Below are positions 9,486 through 21,046 of a stretch of 45,578 nt of DNA, in pieces; within the stretch, counting starts at the first letter, position 1, and the number at the start of each line of letters is the position of its first letter. The DNA comes from Gammaproteobacteria bacterium (GTDB lineage Bacteria > Pseudomonadota > Gammaproteobacteria > Thiohalospirales > Thiohalospiraceae): NCBI GenBank assembly GCA_015490535.1, contig WFXP01000170.1, positions 1 through 45,578 of the forward strand. Reading direction: 5' to 3'. The notes beneath the pieces were generated by a model that searched no databases, was not told the origin of the DNA, and saw only the letters and a list, made by a program, of their open reading frames with translations. The position numbers and the translations under genes are program-made.

Positions 9486-10985
9486 TTACTCCTGCGCCTG
9501 TTCAGCAAACCATGGTTCCCGCGCCTTCATGATCAGTTGTGCAGCCTTCTCTTCATCCATGCCTTCGATCTCCATGAGATCGTCGACCGCCTGTTCCGCC
9601 AGCTCCTCCACGGAGGTGATGCCGCGGTTGGCCAGCTGCCGCGCCAGCTCCTCGTCCACCCCCTCCATCGCCAGCAGATTCCCGGCAGGCTCGTCGGCCC
9701 CCAGAATAACCTCCTCCTTGGAAATGGCCATGGTCAACAGGGCATCCCTGGCTCTGTCACGCAGCTCCTTGACTATCTCCTCATCGAACTCCTCGATCTC
9801 CAGCATCTCACTGGTGGGCACATAGGCCACCTCCTCAATGCTTGAGAACCCCTCCCGCGCCAGGATCTCGCCCACCTCCTCGTCCACGCCGAGATGCTTC
9901 TGGAACAGCTCGATCAGCGACTGGGTCTCCTGCTCGTTCTTCTCCTCGGCCTGTGCCTCGGTCATTACGTTCAGCTCCCAGCCGGTCAGCTCGCTGGCAA
10001 GGCGCACGTTCTGGCCGTTGCGGCCGATGGCCTGGGCCAGCGTCTCCTCCTCCACCGCCACATCCATGCTGTGCGCATCCTCGTCTATGGTTACCGACGC
10101 CACCTCCGCCGGGGCCATGGCGTTGATTACGAACAGGGCCGGGTTTTCGTTCCACAGCACGATGTCCACCCGCTCCCCCGCCAGCTCGTTGGATACCGCC
10201 TGAACGCGCGAGCCGCGCATCCCCACGCAGGCACCCACCGGATCCAGGCGCGGGTCGGTGGAGTGGACGGCGATCTTGGCGCGCAGGCCGGGATCGCGCG
10301 CCGCGCCCCGGATCTCGATCAATCCGTCCCCCACCTCCGGCACCTCCAGCTTGAACAGCTCGACGATGAACTCGGGGGCGGTGCGGCTCACGAACAGCAG
10401 CGGGCCGCGCGGTTCGAAGCGCACCTCCTTCAGGTAGCCGCGCAGGCGATCCCCGGAACGCACCGGTTCGCGCGGGATCATCTCCTCGCGGGGGATGAAG
10501 GCCTCCACGTTGTTGCCCAGATCCAGGGTGACGTTGCCCCGATCCACCCGCTTGACCACGCCGTAGAGCAGCTCCCCGACCCGATCCTTGTACTCCTCGA
10601 CAATACGCGCCCGCTCCGCCTCCCTGACCTTCTGCACGATCACCTGCTTGGCGGTCTGGGCGGCGATCCGGCCGAAACTCTCCGACTCGATCTCCTCCTC
10701 GAGGTAGTCCCCCAGCTGGATATCCGGGTTGTCCTCCCGCGCCGCGCTCAGGGTGAACTGCCGCTGGGGAGCCTCCACGGCATCATCCTCAACCACCTCC
10801 CAGCGCCGGAAGGTGCGGTAGTCCCCGGTCTCCCGATCGATCTCCACACGCACATCGACATCTCCGGCATGGCGTTTCCTGGTTGCCGTTGCGAGGGCGG
10901 CCTCCAGCGCTTCGAAGATGACCTCCTTGTCCACCCCCTTCTCGTTGGATACGACATCAACAACAAGCAGAATATCTTTACTCAT
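9486..10985 (-). CDS. nusA: Transcription termination/antitermination factor NusA
   Basis: NusA binds RNA polymerase and nascent RNA, increases pausing and intrinsic termination, and joins rRNA antitermination complexes. The 499-residue protein has the N-terminal polymerase-binding domain ([21 protein letters not shown]), an S1 domain (about 135-200), KH domains with [17 protein letters not shown] and [12 protein letters not shown], and two acidic C-terminal helix-hairpin repeats as in gammaproteobacterial NusA. It lies between rimP (30 bases upstream) and infB (13 bases downstream). NusA is known to control its own operon in Escherichia coli; a possible attenuator precedes rimP here. Confidence 0.97.
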   Translation of the reverse strand: MSKDILLVVDVVSNEKGVDKEVIFEALEAALATATRKRHAGDVDVRVEIDRETGDYRTFRRWEVVEDDAVEAPQRQFTLSAAREDNPDIQLGDYLEEEIESESFGRIAAQTAKQVIVQKVREAERARIVEEYKDRVGELLYGVVKRVDRGNVTLDLGNNVEAFIPREEMIPREPVRSGDRLRGYLKEVRFEPRGPLLFVSRTAPEFIVELFKLEVPEVGDGLIEIRGAARDPGLRAKIAVHSTDPRLDPVGACVGMRGSRVQAVSNELAGERVDIVLWNENPALFVINAMAPAEVASVTIDEDAHSMDVAVEEETLAQAIGRNGQNVRLASELTGWELNVMTEAQAEEKNEQETQSLIELFQKHLGVDEEVGEILAREGFSSIEEVAYVPTSEMLEIEEFDEEIVKELRDRARDALLTMAISKEEVILGADEPAGNLLAMEGVDEELARQLANRGITSVEELAEQAVDDLMEIEGMDEEKAAQLIMKAREPWFAEQAQE

Positions 10986-11015
10986 ACCATGCCTCTACAG
11001 AAACGTTTCGATAAA

Positions 11016-11474
11016 CTACAGCTCCGGCACCAGCCGCGCCCTGTCGATCTCCGCCAGAGAGAACAGCAGCTGCTCCCCGTCCACCTCGACCACCACCCGT
11101 CCGTCCCGCACCCCCTCCAGTCTGCCGCTGAACTTGCGCCGCCCGGCGCGCGGCGTGGCGAGCACCAGCCGCGCCCGCCGACCACGGAAGCGCTCGAACT
11201 GGGCCAGGGAGAAGAGCGGCCGGTCCAGCCCGGGTGAGGAGACCTCCAGGGAGTACTCCCCCCGCACCGGATCTTCCACATCCAGCACGCCACTCACCTG
11301 ATGGCTGACACGGGCGCAATCTTCCACGGTCACGCCGCTGTCGCTGTCGATGTAGAGCCGCAGGACCGAGTGCCTACCCTGCCGAAGGTGCTCAACTCCC
11401 ACCAGCTCATAGCCAAGAGCGGTTACCGCTGGAGTCAACAGCCTGTACAACCGATCAGCCGCCTGCCGTACCAT
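11016..11474 (-). CDS. rimP: Ribosome maturation factor RimP
   Basis: RimP is needed for maturation of the 30S subunit. The 152-residue product has the two-domain RimP layout: an alpha/beta N-terminal domain with LGYELVGVEHLRQG and LRLYIDSDSGVTVEDCARVS, then a small barrel with YSLEVSSPGLDRPL (the family signature). Codons start with ATG at 11474 after a GGGGAACGG ribosome binding site. It is the first protein gene of the rimP-nusA-infB-rbfA-truB operon, and an intrinsic terminator ends only about 16 bases before its start codon, so its expression should depend on readthrough. Confidence 0.95.
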   Translation of the reverse strand: MVRQAADRLYRLLTPAVTALGYELVGVEHLRQGRHSVLRLYIDSDSGVTVEDCARVSHQVSGVLDVEDPVRGEYSLEVSSPGLDRPLFSLAQFERFRGRRARLVLATPRAGRRKFSGRLEGVRDGRVVVEVDGEQLLFSLAEIDRARLVPEL

Positions 11475-11490
11475 CCGTTCCCCGTGCTAC

Positions 11491-11516
11491 AAACAAAAAA
11501 TGGGCCGTATGGCCCA
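11491..11516 (-). terminator. Intrinsic terminator (attenuator) in the rimP leader
   Basis: On the minus strand, TGGGCC-ATAC-GGCCCA is a perfect 6-bp hairpin followed by TTTTTTGTTTG. It sits upstream of rimP, inside the operon leader and not at its end. Its 3' half (GCCCAT, 11500-11505) can alternatively pair with ATGGGC at 11528-11533. Confidence 0.75.
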
Positions 11517-11525
11517 CTTCTCTTT

Positions 11526-11547
11526 GCGCCCATGACAACGCGGGCGC
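11526..11547 (-). promoter_or_regulatory. Upstream stem-loop of the rimP leader
   Basis: In the leader transcript GCGCCC (11547-11542) can pair with GGGCGC (11531-11526), forming a 6-bp stem with a 10-base loop. Its 3' strand overlaps the ATGGGC segment that could instead capture the 3' half of the terminator. The two structures are therefore mutually exclusive, as in attenuators. The pairing is seen in the sequence; a regulatory role is inference. Confidence 0.45.
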
Positions 11548-11556
11548 CGACTGGCT

Positions 11557-11562
11557 ATTATA
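11557..11562 (-). promoter_or_regulatory. Predicted -10 box of the rimP-nusA operon promoter
   Basis: A perfect TATAAT on the minus strand lies between the tRNA terminator and the rimP leader hairpins. The -35 region at 17-base spacing is only a T-run (from the terminator), so strength is uncertain. Transcription would start near 11550. Confidence 0.45.
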
Positions 11563-11577
11563 GATCAGCCTCTTGCA

Positions 11578-11607
11578 ACAAAAAAACCCCGGATTCGGGG
11601 CTTTTTT
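11578..11607 (-). terminator. Intrinsic terminator after the initiator tRNA
   Basis: On the minus strand CCCCG-AATC-CGGGG is followed by seven T residues, just after the tRNA CCA end. A T-run also follows on the other strand, so it could act in both directions. Confidence 0.85.
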
Positions 11608-11617
11608 GTTATGCAAT

Positions 11618-11694
<77 letters not shown>

Positions 11695-11707
11695 TCCGAG
11701 CTCCATA

Positions 11708-11736
11708 ATGATACACAAGATCCCCAAGCAAGGCAA
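11708..11736 (-). promoter_or_regulatory. Promoter of the initiator tRNA
   Basis: On the minus strand TTGCCT (-35, 11736-11731) is separated by 17 bases from TATCAT (-10, 11713-11708). The predicted start lies about 7 bases before the mature tRNA 5' end. Confidence 0.6.
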
Positions 11737-11793
11737 GCCACCCATAATCTCTCCTGCCGCTGCAGACGATCCGGATGATCCGCTTCCCGGGGC

Positions 11794-11802
11794 TGGTACA
11801 AT
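11794..11802 (+). promoter_or_regulatory. Extended -10 promoter of rep
   Basis: TGG-TACAAT forms an extended -10 element (TGn plus hexamer). Its -10 box ends only 9 bases before the rep ATG, predicting a leaderless or nearly leaderless transcript. Confidence 0.4.
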
Positions 11803-11811
11803 AGCGCCCCC

Positions 11812-13884
11812 ATGAATACCTCCCGCTTCCCGGAACCACGCCTGAATCCGCGCCAGCACAAGGCGGTGCGCTACATGGACGGACCGCTTCTGGTGCTTGC
11901 GGGGGCAGGTAGTGGCAAGACGCGGGTGATCACCCACAAGATCGCCTGGCTGATCCGGGAGTGCGGTATCCCCGCGCGTAACATAGCTGCTGTCACCTTC
12001 ACCAACAAGGCGGCGCGCGAGATGAAGGAGAGGGTGGGCAGACTGCTGGAGGGCAGGCAGGGGCACGGCCTGCGAGTCTCCACTTTTCACACCCTCGGGC
12101 TGGACATCATCCGGCGGGAGCTGGATGGTCTGGGATACCGGCCCGGGTTCTCCATTTATGACGCCGGCGACAGCCTGGATCTGATCAGGGAGCTGATGCG
12201 GCGTGGCGCGGGTGATGACAAGGGGCTGGCAGAACAGGTGCGCTGGCGGATATCGCGCTGGAAGAATGGCCTTGTCTCCCCCGAACAGGCCCGGCAGGAG
12301 GCGGCGCCGGATGATCCGACCGCGGCTACAGCGGCAGAGCTGTACGGGGAGTACGTTCACCGCCTGAGGCTCTATAACGCGCTCGATTTCGATGATCTGA
12401 TCATGCTTCCGGTACTGCTGTTCGAGCAGCGCCCCGACACTCTGGAGCGCTGGTGCAACACCATCCGCTACCTGCTGGTGGACGAATATCAGGATACCAA
12501 CGCCACCCAGTACCGCCTGGTCAGACTGCTGACAGGGGTGCGCGGGGCGCTCACCGTGGTGGGCGACGACGATCAGTCCATCTACGCCTGGCGTGGCGCC
12601 AATCCGGAGAATCTGGCCCGTCTGCGGGATGACTTTCCGGCCCTCAAGGTGATCAAGCTGGAGCAGAACTACCGCTCTACGGGGCGCATCCTCAAGGCGG
12701 CCAACCAGTTGATCGGCAACAATCCGCACCTGTTCGAGAAGCGGCTCTGGAGCGAGCTGGGCTACGGCGATCCCCTGCGGGTGATTCAGGTGGATGACGA
12801 GCAGCAGGAGGCGGAGCGGGCGGCCTCCGAGATCCTCCATCACCGCTTCGTAAGGGGGGGGAGGTTCCGGGACTACGCCATTCTGTACCGGGGCAATCAC
12901 CAGTCGCGCCCGTTTGAACGGGCGCTGCGGGAGCACAATATTCCCTACCGTCTGAGTGGCGGCACCTCGTTTTTCGCCTGTACCGAGATCAAGGATCTGA
13001 TGGCCTATCTGCGCCTGCTGGTAAACCAGGACGACGACACCGCCTTCCTGCGCGTCGTCAACACCCCGCGCCGCGAGATCGGACCGGGAACCCTGGAGAA
13101 GCTTGCCGCCTATAGCAGGGAGCGGGGGATCTCCCTGTTTACCGCCTGCTTCGAGCTGGGGCTGGCACACCATCTCTCCGAGCGCGCGTTGCAGCGGCTG
13201 CAGCGCTTCGCCAACTGGCTGGTGGAGATGGCGCACCGTGCGGAACGGGGCGATGCGCTGGAGCTGGTCCGGGATCTGCTCGTCCAGACGGAGTATCGAC
13301 AATGGCTGGAGGAGAGCTCCAGGGATGGCAAGATGGCCGAACGGCGCTGGGAAAACATCCAGGAGCTGCTGGCCTGGATGAAACGGATCCAGGAGAGCGG
13401 GACAAAGGAGAGAAGCCTGGCAGAGCTGGTCTCCCACATGACCCTGATGGACATTCTCGGGCGCAGTGATCAGGAGGAAGGGGAGGCGGATGCGGTGGCG
13501 CTCATGACCATCCATGCCGCCAAGGGGCTGGAGTTCCCGCATGTATTCCTGGTGGGAATGGAGGAGCAGCTGCTGCCCCATCACGCCAGCCTCGAGGGGG
13601 AGGCGCTGGAGGAGGAGCGCCGTCTGGCCTATGTCGGCATCACCCGCGCCCAGCGCACCCTCACCTTTCTCTGCGCGAGAAGGCGCAAGAGAGGGGGTGA
13701 GATGGTGGAGTGCGAACCGAGCCGCTTTCTGGATGAGCTGCCGGCGGACGATCTCGAGTGGCGGGGTGGATCCCGCGCTGCCAAACTCTCGCCCGAGGAG
13801 AGCCTGCGCCGCGGCCGGGCACATCTGGAACAGATGCGCAGCATGCTGCGCACGGCAGATGGGCCGCGCAACTCAAGAGCGTAG
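11812..13884 (+). CDS. rep: ATP-dependent DNA helicase Rep (UvrD/Rep family)
   Basis: Rep is a superfamily 1A 3'-to-5' DNA helicase that clears proteins ahead of replication forks and helps restart them. The 690-residue product shows all helicase motifs in order: AGAGSGKT (Walker A, 30-37), LVDEYQDTN (motif II), GDDDQSIYAWRGA (III), LEQNYRST (IV), MTIHAAKGLEFPHVFLVGME (V) and EERRLAYVGITRAQRTL (VI). The length fits Rep/UvrD, and the short C-terminus lacks a long UvrD-like tail, so Rep is preferred. There is no clear ribosome binding site, and an extended -10 sits almost on the start codon. It diverges from the initiator tRNA. Confidence 0.93.
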   Translation: MNTSRFPEPRLNPRQHKAVRYMDGPLLVLAGAGSGKTRVITHKIAWLIRECGIPARNIAAVTFTNKAAREMKERVGRLLEGRQGHGLRVSTFHTLGLDIIRRELDGLGYRPGFSIYDAGDSLDLIRELMRRGAGDDKGLAEQVRWRISRWKNGLVSPEQARQEAAPDDPTAATAAELYGEYVHRLRLYNALDFDDLIMLPVLLFEQRPDTLERWCNTIRYLLVDEYQDTNATQYRLVRLLTGVRGALTVVGDDDQSIYAWRGANPENLARLRDDFPALKVIKLEQNYRSTGRILKAANQLIGNNPHLFEKRLWSELGYGDPLRVIQVDDEQQEAERAASEILHHRFVRGGRFRDYAILYRGNHQSRPFERALREHNIPYRLSGGTSFFACTEIKDLMAYLRLLVNQDDDTAFLRVVNTPRREIGPGTLEKLAAYSRERGISLFTACFELGLAHHLSERALQRLQRFANWLVEMAHRAERGDALELVRDLLVQTEYRQWLEESSRDGKMAERRWENIQELLAWMKRIQESGTKERSLAELVSHMTLMDILGRSDQEEGEADAVALMTIHAAKGLEFPHVFLVGMEEQLLPHHASLEGEALEEERRLAYVGITRAQRTLTFLCARRRKRGGEMVECEPSRFLDELPADDLEWRGGSRAAKLSPEESLRRGRAHLEQMRSMLRTADGPRNSRA

Positions 13885-13927
13885 CATTGGGAAAACGGTT
13901 ACGGCTGCGCGACGCAGGGCCTTCCCG

Positions 13928-13987
13928 GTACTTTTTCAAGGTAGTAGATCAGGAAGGTTTTCCTGATCTACTACCTTGAAAAAGTAC
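13928..13987. repeat. R1 terminal-repeat-only hairpin (60 bp, perfect)
   Basis: Two exact 27-base arms (GTACTTTTTCAAGGTAGTAG... and its inverse) enclose a 6-base loop. The arm closely resembles the end of the larger R1 elements (TACTCTTTCAAGGTAATAAG at 45225), so this is probably an R1 copy reduced to its terminal repeats. It lies between convergent rep and csrA, where such a stem may stop transcription from both sides. Confidence 0.85.
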
Positions 13988-14071
13988 TGGCAGCACCCGA
14001 CAAAAACCTCTCCGGCATGCGGGGAACCAGCAGCCTTGCATGGACCGGAACATCTCACATCTCGACCGCCC

Positions 14072-14094
14072 GGGCTGCGCTCCCCCCGCAGCCC
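14072..14094. repeat. Small GC hairpin downstream of csrA
   Basis: GGGCTGCG and CGCAGCCC form an 8-bp stem with a 7-base loop, about 40 bases past the csrA stop codon. No T-run follows, so a termination role is uncertain. Confidence 0.35.
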
Positions 14095-14134
14095 CCCGGA
14101 TCTTGACCGCAGCGGGCGAATTACCTTGCTCCCG

Positions 14135-14323
14135 TTACTTGACCAGCGTTATGTTTTTCTGCTCTTTCTTGATGCGCTCGTAGATCTCCTCCCGGTGCAC
14201 GGCTACCTCCTTGGGCGCATTGATCCCGATCCTCACCTGGTTACCCTTTACACCAAGCACGGTCACCGTGACATCATCACCGATAACCAGGGTCTCACCT
14301 ACTCGTCTCGTCAAAATCAACAT
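14135..14323 (-). CDS. csrA: Carbon storage regulator CsrA
   Basis: CsrA (RsmA) is a small dimeric RNA-binding protein that binds GGA motifs in leaders and controls translation and stability of many mRNAs, including those for carbon metabolism, motility and biofilm. The 62-residue product begins [18 protein letters not shown], contains the binding segment [28 protein letters not shown], and is nearly identical to family members. ATG at 14323 is chosen because the family starts there and AGGGAG lies upstream; a longer open frame adds 22 unrelated residues. It follows lysC after 158 bases, room for its own promoter (a TTGCTC-N18-TACGAT pair is present but weak). The alaS-lysC-csrA order is also seen in pseudomonads. 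Confidence 0.97.
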   Translation of the reverse strand: MLILTRRVGETLVIGDDVTVTVLGVKGNQVRIGINAPKEVAVHREEIYERIKKEQKNITLVK

Positions 14324-14481
14324 TTTCCACACATCTCCCTTCAGTCCATGACCAACCACGCACACGATGATCGAGGCGGCCTCAATCATTAAACCAGCAT
14401 GTGATTACATCGTACTTAACTAACAAAGACGGGAGCAACAAGATAGAAATAATGTTACAATTTTATTGCGATCTTAACTGC

Positions 14482-15716
14482 TTACTCCCCCCGGCTCCTA
14501 TCCTGCACCGCGCCGCCCAGCCCAAACGCTGAATGCAGCGCCCTCACACCAAGCTCAAGATATTTATCGTCCACCACCACAGAGATCTTTATCTCTGACG
14601 TGGAGATCATGCGGATGTTGATCCCCTCATCCGCCAGTGCCCTGAACATGGTGCTGGCGATCCCCGCGTGTGAGCGCATTCCCACGCCCACTAGAGAGAT
14701 TTTAGCAATCCTGTTGTCACCTTCAACCTCGCGCGCCCCTAAATCATCCGCCAACCGGGACAAAATTTCCAGCGCTTTCTGGTAATCGCTGCGATGCACG
14801 GTGAAGGTGAAGTCGGTGTTGCCATCGGCTCCCACATTCTGGATGATCATGTCCAGCTCGATATTGGCCTCCCCGATGGGGCCCACGATCCGGTACGCCA
14901 CGCCCGGCTCGTCCGGCACGCCCAGAATGGTCAGCTTGGCCTCGTCGCGGTTGAACGCGATCCCGGAGATCACCGCCTGCTCCATATCCTGTTGTTCCTC
15001 TTTGGTAATCAGCGTCCCCTCCCCCTCTTCGAAGGAGGAGAGGACCCGTAACGGCACACCATATTTGCCGGCAAACTCCACCGCCCGAATCTGCAGCACC
15101 TTCGATCCCAGGCTGGACATCTCCAGCATCTCCTCGAAGGTGATGCGCTCCAGGCGGCGCGCCTGGGGCACCACCCTCGGATCGGTGGTATAGACCCCGT
15201 CCACGTCGGTGTAGATCTGGCACTCGCCGGCCTTCAGGGCCGCGGCCAGCGCCACGGCGGTGGTGTCCGAGCCGCCGCGTCCCAGGGTGGTGATGTTGCC
15301 CGCGCCATCCACGCCCTGGAATCCGGCCACCACCACCACCCTGCCCTGCGCCAGATCGCCACGCACCTTCTGCTCATCGATCTCCAGGATGCGCGCCTTG
15401 TTGAAGGTGCTGTCGGTGCGGATGTGCACCTGGGCGCCGGTGTAGGAGCGCGCCGCGCACCCCAGCCGGTGCAGGGCCATGCAGAGCAGGGCTATGGTCA
15501 CCTGTTCGCCGGTGGAGAGCAGCACATCCAGCTCCCGGGGATCGGGGGAGGGGGTGATCTCCCTGGCGATCTGCAGCAGGCGGTTGGTCTCGCCGCTCAT
15601 GGCGGAGACCACCACCACGATGTCATGGCCCTGCTCCCGCCAGCGCCGTATCCTCCGCGCCACCTCCACGATCCGCTCCGGGGTGCCTACCGAGGTGCCC
15701 CCATATTTCTGCACGA

Positions 15717-15741
<25 letters not shown>
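14482..15741 (-). CDS. lysC: Aspartate kinase LysC
   Basis: Aspartate kinase phosphorylates aspartate, the first step toward lysine, threonine, methionine and diaminopimelate. The product of about 415-419 residues has the kinase domain with [12 protein letters not shown] at the N-terminus, [20 protein letters not shown] in the substrate-binding region, and two C-terminal ACT domains ([39 protein letters not shown]) for feedback control. The start is ambiguous: GTG at 15741 or GTG at 15726 ([10 protein letters not shown]), the latter matching relatives better. Either way it overlaps the end of alaS, implying translational coupling. It is a monofunctional class kinase without a homoserine dehydrogenase domain. 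Confidence 0.95.
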
Positions 15742-18320
<2,579 letters not shown>

Positions 18321-18335
18321 ACTCTTTGCACGGGG

Positions 18336-18800
18336 TCACTCTTCCTCGCGCAGCAGCTCCCTGATCTCCCCGGCCGCGAACCCGCGCTGCTGCAGGAAGC
18401 GGGCCTGGCGCGCCCGCTCGCGCCGGTCGCCGGGGGGTGCGCTGCCGAAACGCCGCTCCCTGACCCGGCGCAGCAGCTCGCGCCATTGGGGATCGGAGGG
18501 GTCCAGCTCGGCCTCGATCAGCTCCTCCGCCACTCCGCGCTCGCGCAGCTCGGCCCGTATGCGCAGCGGCCCGAACCCCTTGTCGCGCCGCGCGCGCACG
18601 TACGCCTCGGCAAAGCGCTGATCGTTCAGCAGCCGGCGCTGCTGCAGGCTGCGCACCATCCGCTCGATGGCGCGCTGCGCGAATCCCCGCTGCCGCAGCT
18701 TGCGGTGCAGCTCCTGCGCCGAGTGTTCCCGCCGCGCCAGGAGCCGCAGGGCCGCCGCCTCCAGCGCCTCCGGATCATCCTCAAAACCGCTCTCGCTCAT
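18336..18800 (-). CDS. recX: Regulatory protein RecX
   Basis: RecX binds RecA filaments and limits RecA recombinase and coprotease activity. The 154-residue product is of family length and consists of three-helix repeats with the typical signatures ALRLLARREHSAQELHRKL, LNDQRFAEAYVRARR and GFGPLRIRAELRERG. I set the start at ATG 18800 (MSESGFEDD); the open frame runs further upstream but that part has unlike composition. recA itself is not next to it, which is common but not universal. It sits between the Nudix/ThiE gene (83 bases) and alaS (15 bases) in a same-strand run. Confidence 0.9.
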   Translation of the reverse strand: MSESGFEDDPEALEAAALRLLARREHSAQELHRKLRQRGFAQRAIERMVRSLQQRRLLNDQRFAEAYVRARRDKGFGPLRIRAELRERGVAEELIEAELDPSDPQWRELLRRVRERRFGSAPPGDRRERARQARFLQQRGFAAGEIRELLREEE

Positions 18801-18883
18801 CCACCGCACCCGGACCGTACGGGCAGCTCTCCACTTTCCGGGAGTCGCCGGTAAAGCCTGCGAGTCTATCACAAAGATCGCCG

Positions 18884-19819
18884 TCAATCCCGCCAGAAGG
18901 CGCGTATCGCGGCGATCCCCTGGGCTCCGCAGGAGCGGGCCCGCTCCAGCTGCTCCTCCCCCACTCCCCCCAGGGCGAATACCGGTAGCCGGGCCTCCTC
19001 CACCAGGCGGGAGAAACGCTCCCATCCGAGCACCCGGGCATCCGGATGGCTGGCGGTGGGGCGCACCGGACCCAGCAGCGCGAAGTCCACCCCGATGCGG
19101 GCGGCGTGCTCCAGCTCCCGTTCATCATGACAGGATGCGGCCACCCAGCTGGAGCGGGGCAGCGGCCTTTGTTGCAGGGAGAGCAGCCGCCTGCTGGTGA
19201 GATGAACCCCGTCCGCCCCCAGCTCCACCGCCAGCCGGGGGTCCGCGTTCAGCAATACGCGGGCGCCGTGGCCGTGGGCCAGCGCCGCAACCCGCCGCGC
19301 CAGGCTGCGGTAGGAGCGCTCGTCCACCCCCTTGGCGCGCAGCTGGATCAACCGTATGCCCCTCTTCAGGCTCTGCTCCAGGCGGGACAGGAATTTCGCC
19401 GCATCGGCCGGCGGCTCCGGGGTAACCAGGCAGCGCCCGGGGAGGCGGGCGGCGGCCACCACCGCCCGGTTGGCGGCGGGAACCGGGTAGTCCGGCAGCT
19501 GCTCCGGCGCTACCCAGCGCAGCGCCTGCCCCTCGCGGCCGCCGGGCTCGCCCCGGTAGCCGGTCACCCGCCACACATCCAGCAGCACCTTATGCTCCGG
19601 ATAGCGGTGGCGAATCCGGATCAGGGGCCTGCCCTGCTGTACGGTGATGCCCAGCTCCTCGCGCAGTTCGCGGCGCAGCGCCTGCTCCGCATCCTCGCCG
19701 GGCTCCAGCTTGCCGCCGGGAAACTCCCACAATCCCCCCTGGTGGAGGTGGCGGGGGCGCTGGGCAATCAGGATCTTTCCGCTTTCACCAACGATTACCG
19801 CCGCGGCCACATGGAGCAT
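18884..19819 (-). CDS. Nudix hydrolase (MutT-like) fused to a thiamine-phosphate-synthase-like domain
   Basis: The 311-residue protein joins two domains. Residues 1-128 are a MutT-type Nudix domain (LIAQRPRHLHQGGLWEFPGG; Nudix box at about 36-58 with its REL-x-EE-x-G residues intact), suggesting hydrolysis of oxidised nucleotides such as 8-oxo-dGTP. Residues about 135-311 form a ThiE/TenI-like barrel (LIQLRAKGVD, VLLNADPRLAVELGADGVHL, ALGGV). This fusion is known in gammaproteobacteria, often near secA and argJ. Whether the second domain is a working thiamine synthase or a regulatory relative is not known; TenI-type activity is equally possible. ATG at 19819 lies five bases after the argJ stop. 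Confidence 0.88.
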   Translation of the reverse strand: MLHVAAAVIVGESGKILIAQRPRHLHQGGLWEFPGGKLEPGEDAEQALRRELREELGITVQQGRPLIRIRHRYPEHKVLLDVWRVTGYRGEPGGREGQALRWVAPEQLPDYPVPAANRAVVAAARLPGRCLVTPEPPADAAKFLSRLEQSLKRGIRLIQLRAKGVDERSYRSLARRVAALAHGHGARVLLNADPRLAVELGADGVHLTSRRLLSLQQRPLPRSSWVAASCHDERELEHAARIGVDFALLGPVRPTASHPDARVLGWERFSRLVEEARLPVFALGGVGEEQLERARSCGAQGIAAIRAFWRD

Positions 19820-19824
19820 CTGCG

Positions 19825-21045
19825 TCAGGTGCGGTATTCGGCATTGATGCGGATGTAGTCGTGGGAGAGATCGCAGCTCCAGATCCTCTCCCGCGCCGCG
19901 CCGCGCCCCAGATCCACGCGGATGGTGATCTCCTCCCGATCCATCACCGCCTGGGCCGCCTCCTCCCGGTAACCGGGATCCCGCGCGCCGTCGCGCACCA
20001 GGCACACATCTCCCAGATGCAGGGTGAGCGCCCCGACATCCAGCTCTGGGAGTCCGGACCGGCCGATGGCGGCCAGGATCCGGCCCCAGTTGGGATCACT
20101 GGCGAAGAACGCGGTCTTCACCAGCGGCGAGTGGGCAATGGTGTAGGCCACCTGCAGGCACTCCTGGCGGTCGCGGCCGCCCTGCACCTCGATGGTGATG
20201 AACTTGGTGGCCCCCTCCGCATCGCGCACGATGGCCTGGGCCAGCCGTTCACACACCTGGCGCACCGCCGCGGCCAGCGCCGCATAGCGCGGATCATCCT
20301 CGCGGCAGATGGGCTCCTGTGGCGCCCGGCCGGTGGCGACCAGCAGGCAGGCGTCGTTGGTGGAGGTGTCGCCATCCACCGTGATGCGGTTGAAGCTACA
20401 CTCCACCGCCTCGTCGAGACAGCGCTGCAGCAGATCCGGCTCCAGCATGGCGTCGGTGGCGATGAAGGCGAGCATGGTGGCCATGTCGGGGCGGATCATT
20501 CCGGCCCCCTTGGCAATCCCCGTCACGCTTACCGTTCCGCCATCCATAGCCAGGCGGACGGAGGCGCCCTTGGGCACCGTGTCGGTAGTCATGATTCCGC
20601 ACGCCGCCTGCTCCCAGCCGGCGGCGGAGAGGGAGCGCCAGGCCTCCGGCAGGCCGGAGAGAATGGCCTCCACCGGCAGCGGCTCGCCAATCACCCCGGT
20701 AGAGAAGGGCAGCACGGTCTCCACGGGCAGCTCCGCCAGCCGCGCCAGCCCCGCGCAGCAGGCGCGGGCGTCGGCCACCCCCTGCGCACCGGTCCCGGCG
20801 TTGGCGTTGCCGGTGTTGATCAGCAGGTAGCGGGGGGTTGCGCGCCGCAGGTGCTCCCGGGCCACCGTGACCGGCGCGGCGCAGAACCGGTTACGGGTGA
20901 ACAGCGCCGCGCAGGAGGAGCCCTCGGCCAGCTCCATGATCACCAGATCGCGCCGCCCCTCCTCGCGGATCCCGGCGCAGGCGCTCCCCAGCCGTATTCC
21001 GGCCACCGGGTGCATCTCCGGCCACCCCTGCCAGCCGACCGCCAT
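19825..21045 (-). CDS. argJ: Bifunctional ornithine acetyltransferase / N-acetylglutamate synthase ArgJ
   Basis: ArgJ moves the acetyl group from N-acetylornithine to glutamate, recycling it in arginine synthesis; some forms also use acetyl-CoA. The 406-residue precursor is cleaved by itself at the conserved [16 protein letters not shown] segment, giving alpha and beta chains with Thr190 as the new N-terminal nucleophile. Other family marks are the [12 protein letters not shown] segment (about 75-86) and a C-terminal [15 protein letters not shown]. Its ATG is one base after the secA stop, so the two are tightly coupled. Having both argA and argJ is redundant for acetylglutamate supply unless ArgJ is monofunctional. 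Confidence 0.96.
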   Translation of the reverse strand: MAVGWQGWPEMHPVAGIRLGSACAGIREEGRRDLVIMELAEGSSCAALFTRNRFCAAPVTVAREHLRRATPRYLLINTGNANAGTGAQGVADARACCAGLARLAELPVETVLPFSTGVIGEPLPVEAILSGLPEAWRSLSAAGWEQAACGIMTTDTVPKGASVRLAMDGGTVSVTGIAKGAGMIRPDMATMLAFIATDAMLEPDLLQRCLDEAVECSFNRITVDGDTSTNDACLLVATGRAPQEPICREDDPRYAALAAAVRQVCERLAQAIVRDAEGATKFITIEVQGGRDRQECLQVAYTIAHSPLVKTAFFASDPNWGRILAAIGRSGLPELDVGALTLHLGDVCLVRDGARDPGYREEAAQAVMDREEITIRVDLGRGAARERIWSCDLSHDYIRINAEYRT

Positions 21046-21046
21046 A

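Noticed and set aside
7610-9532. A long plus-strand open frame opposite infB, and similar ones opposite nusA, ilvD and rep
   Set aside because: Antisense shadows of conserved genes; no start signals or recognisable domains.
14324-14481. A tRNA-Ser gene next to csrA as in enterobacteria
   Set aside because: No cloverleaf-compatible sequence is present; the space fits only a csrA promoter region.
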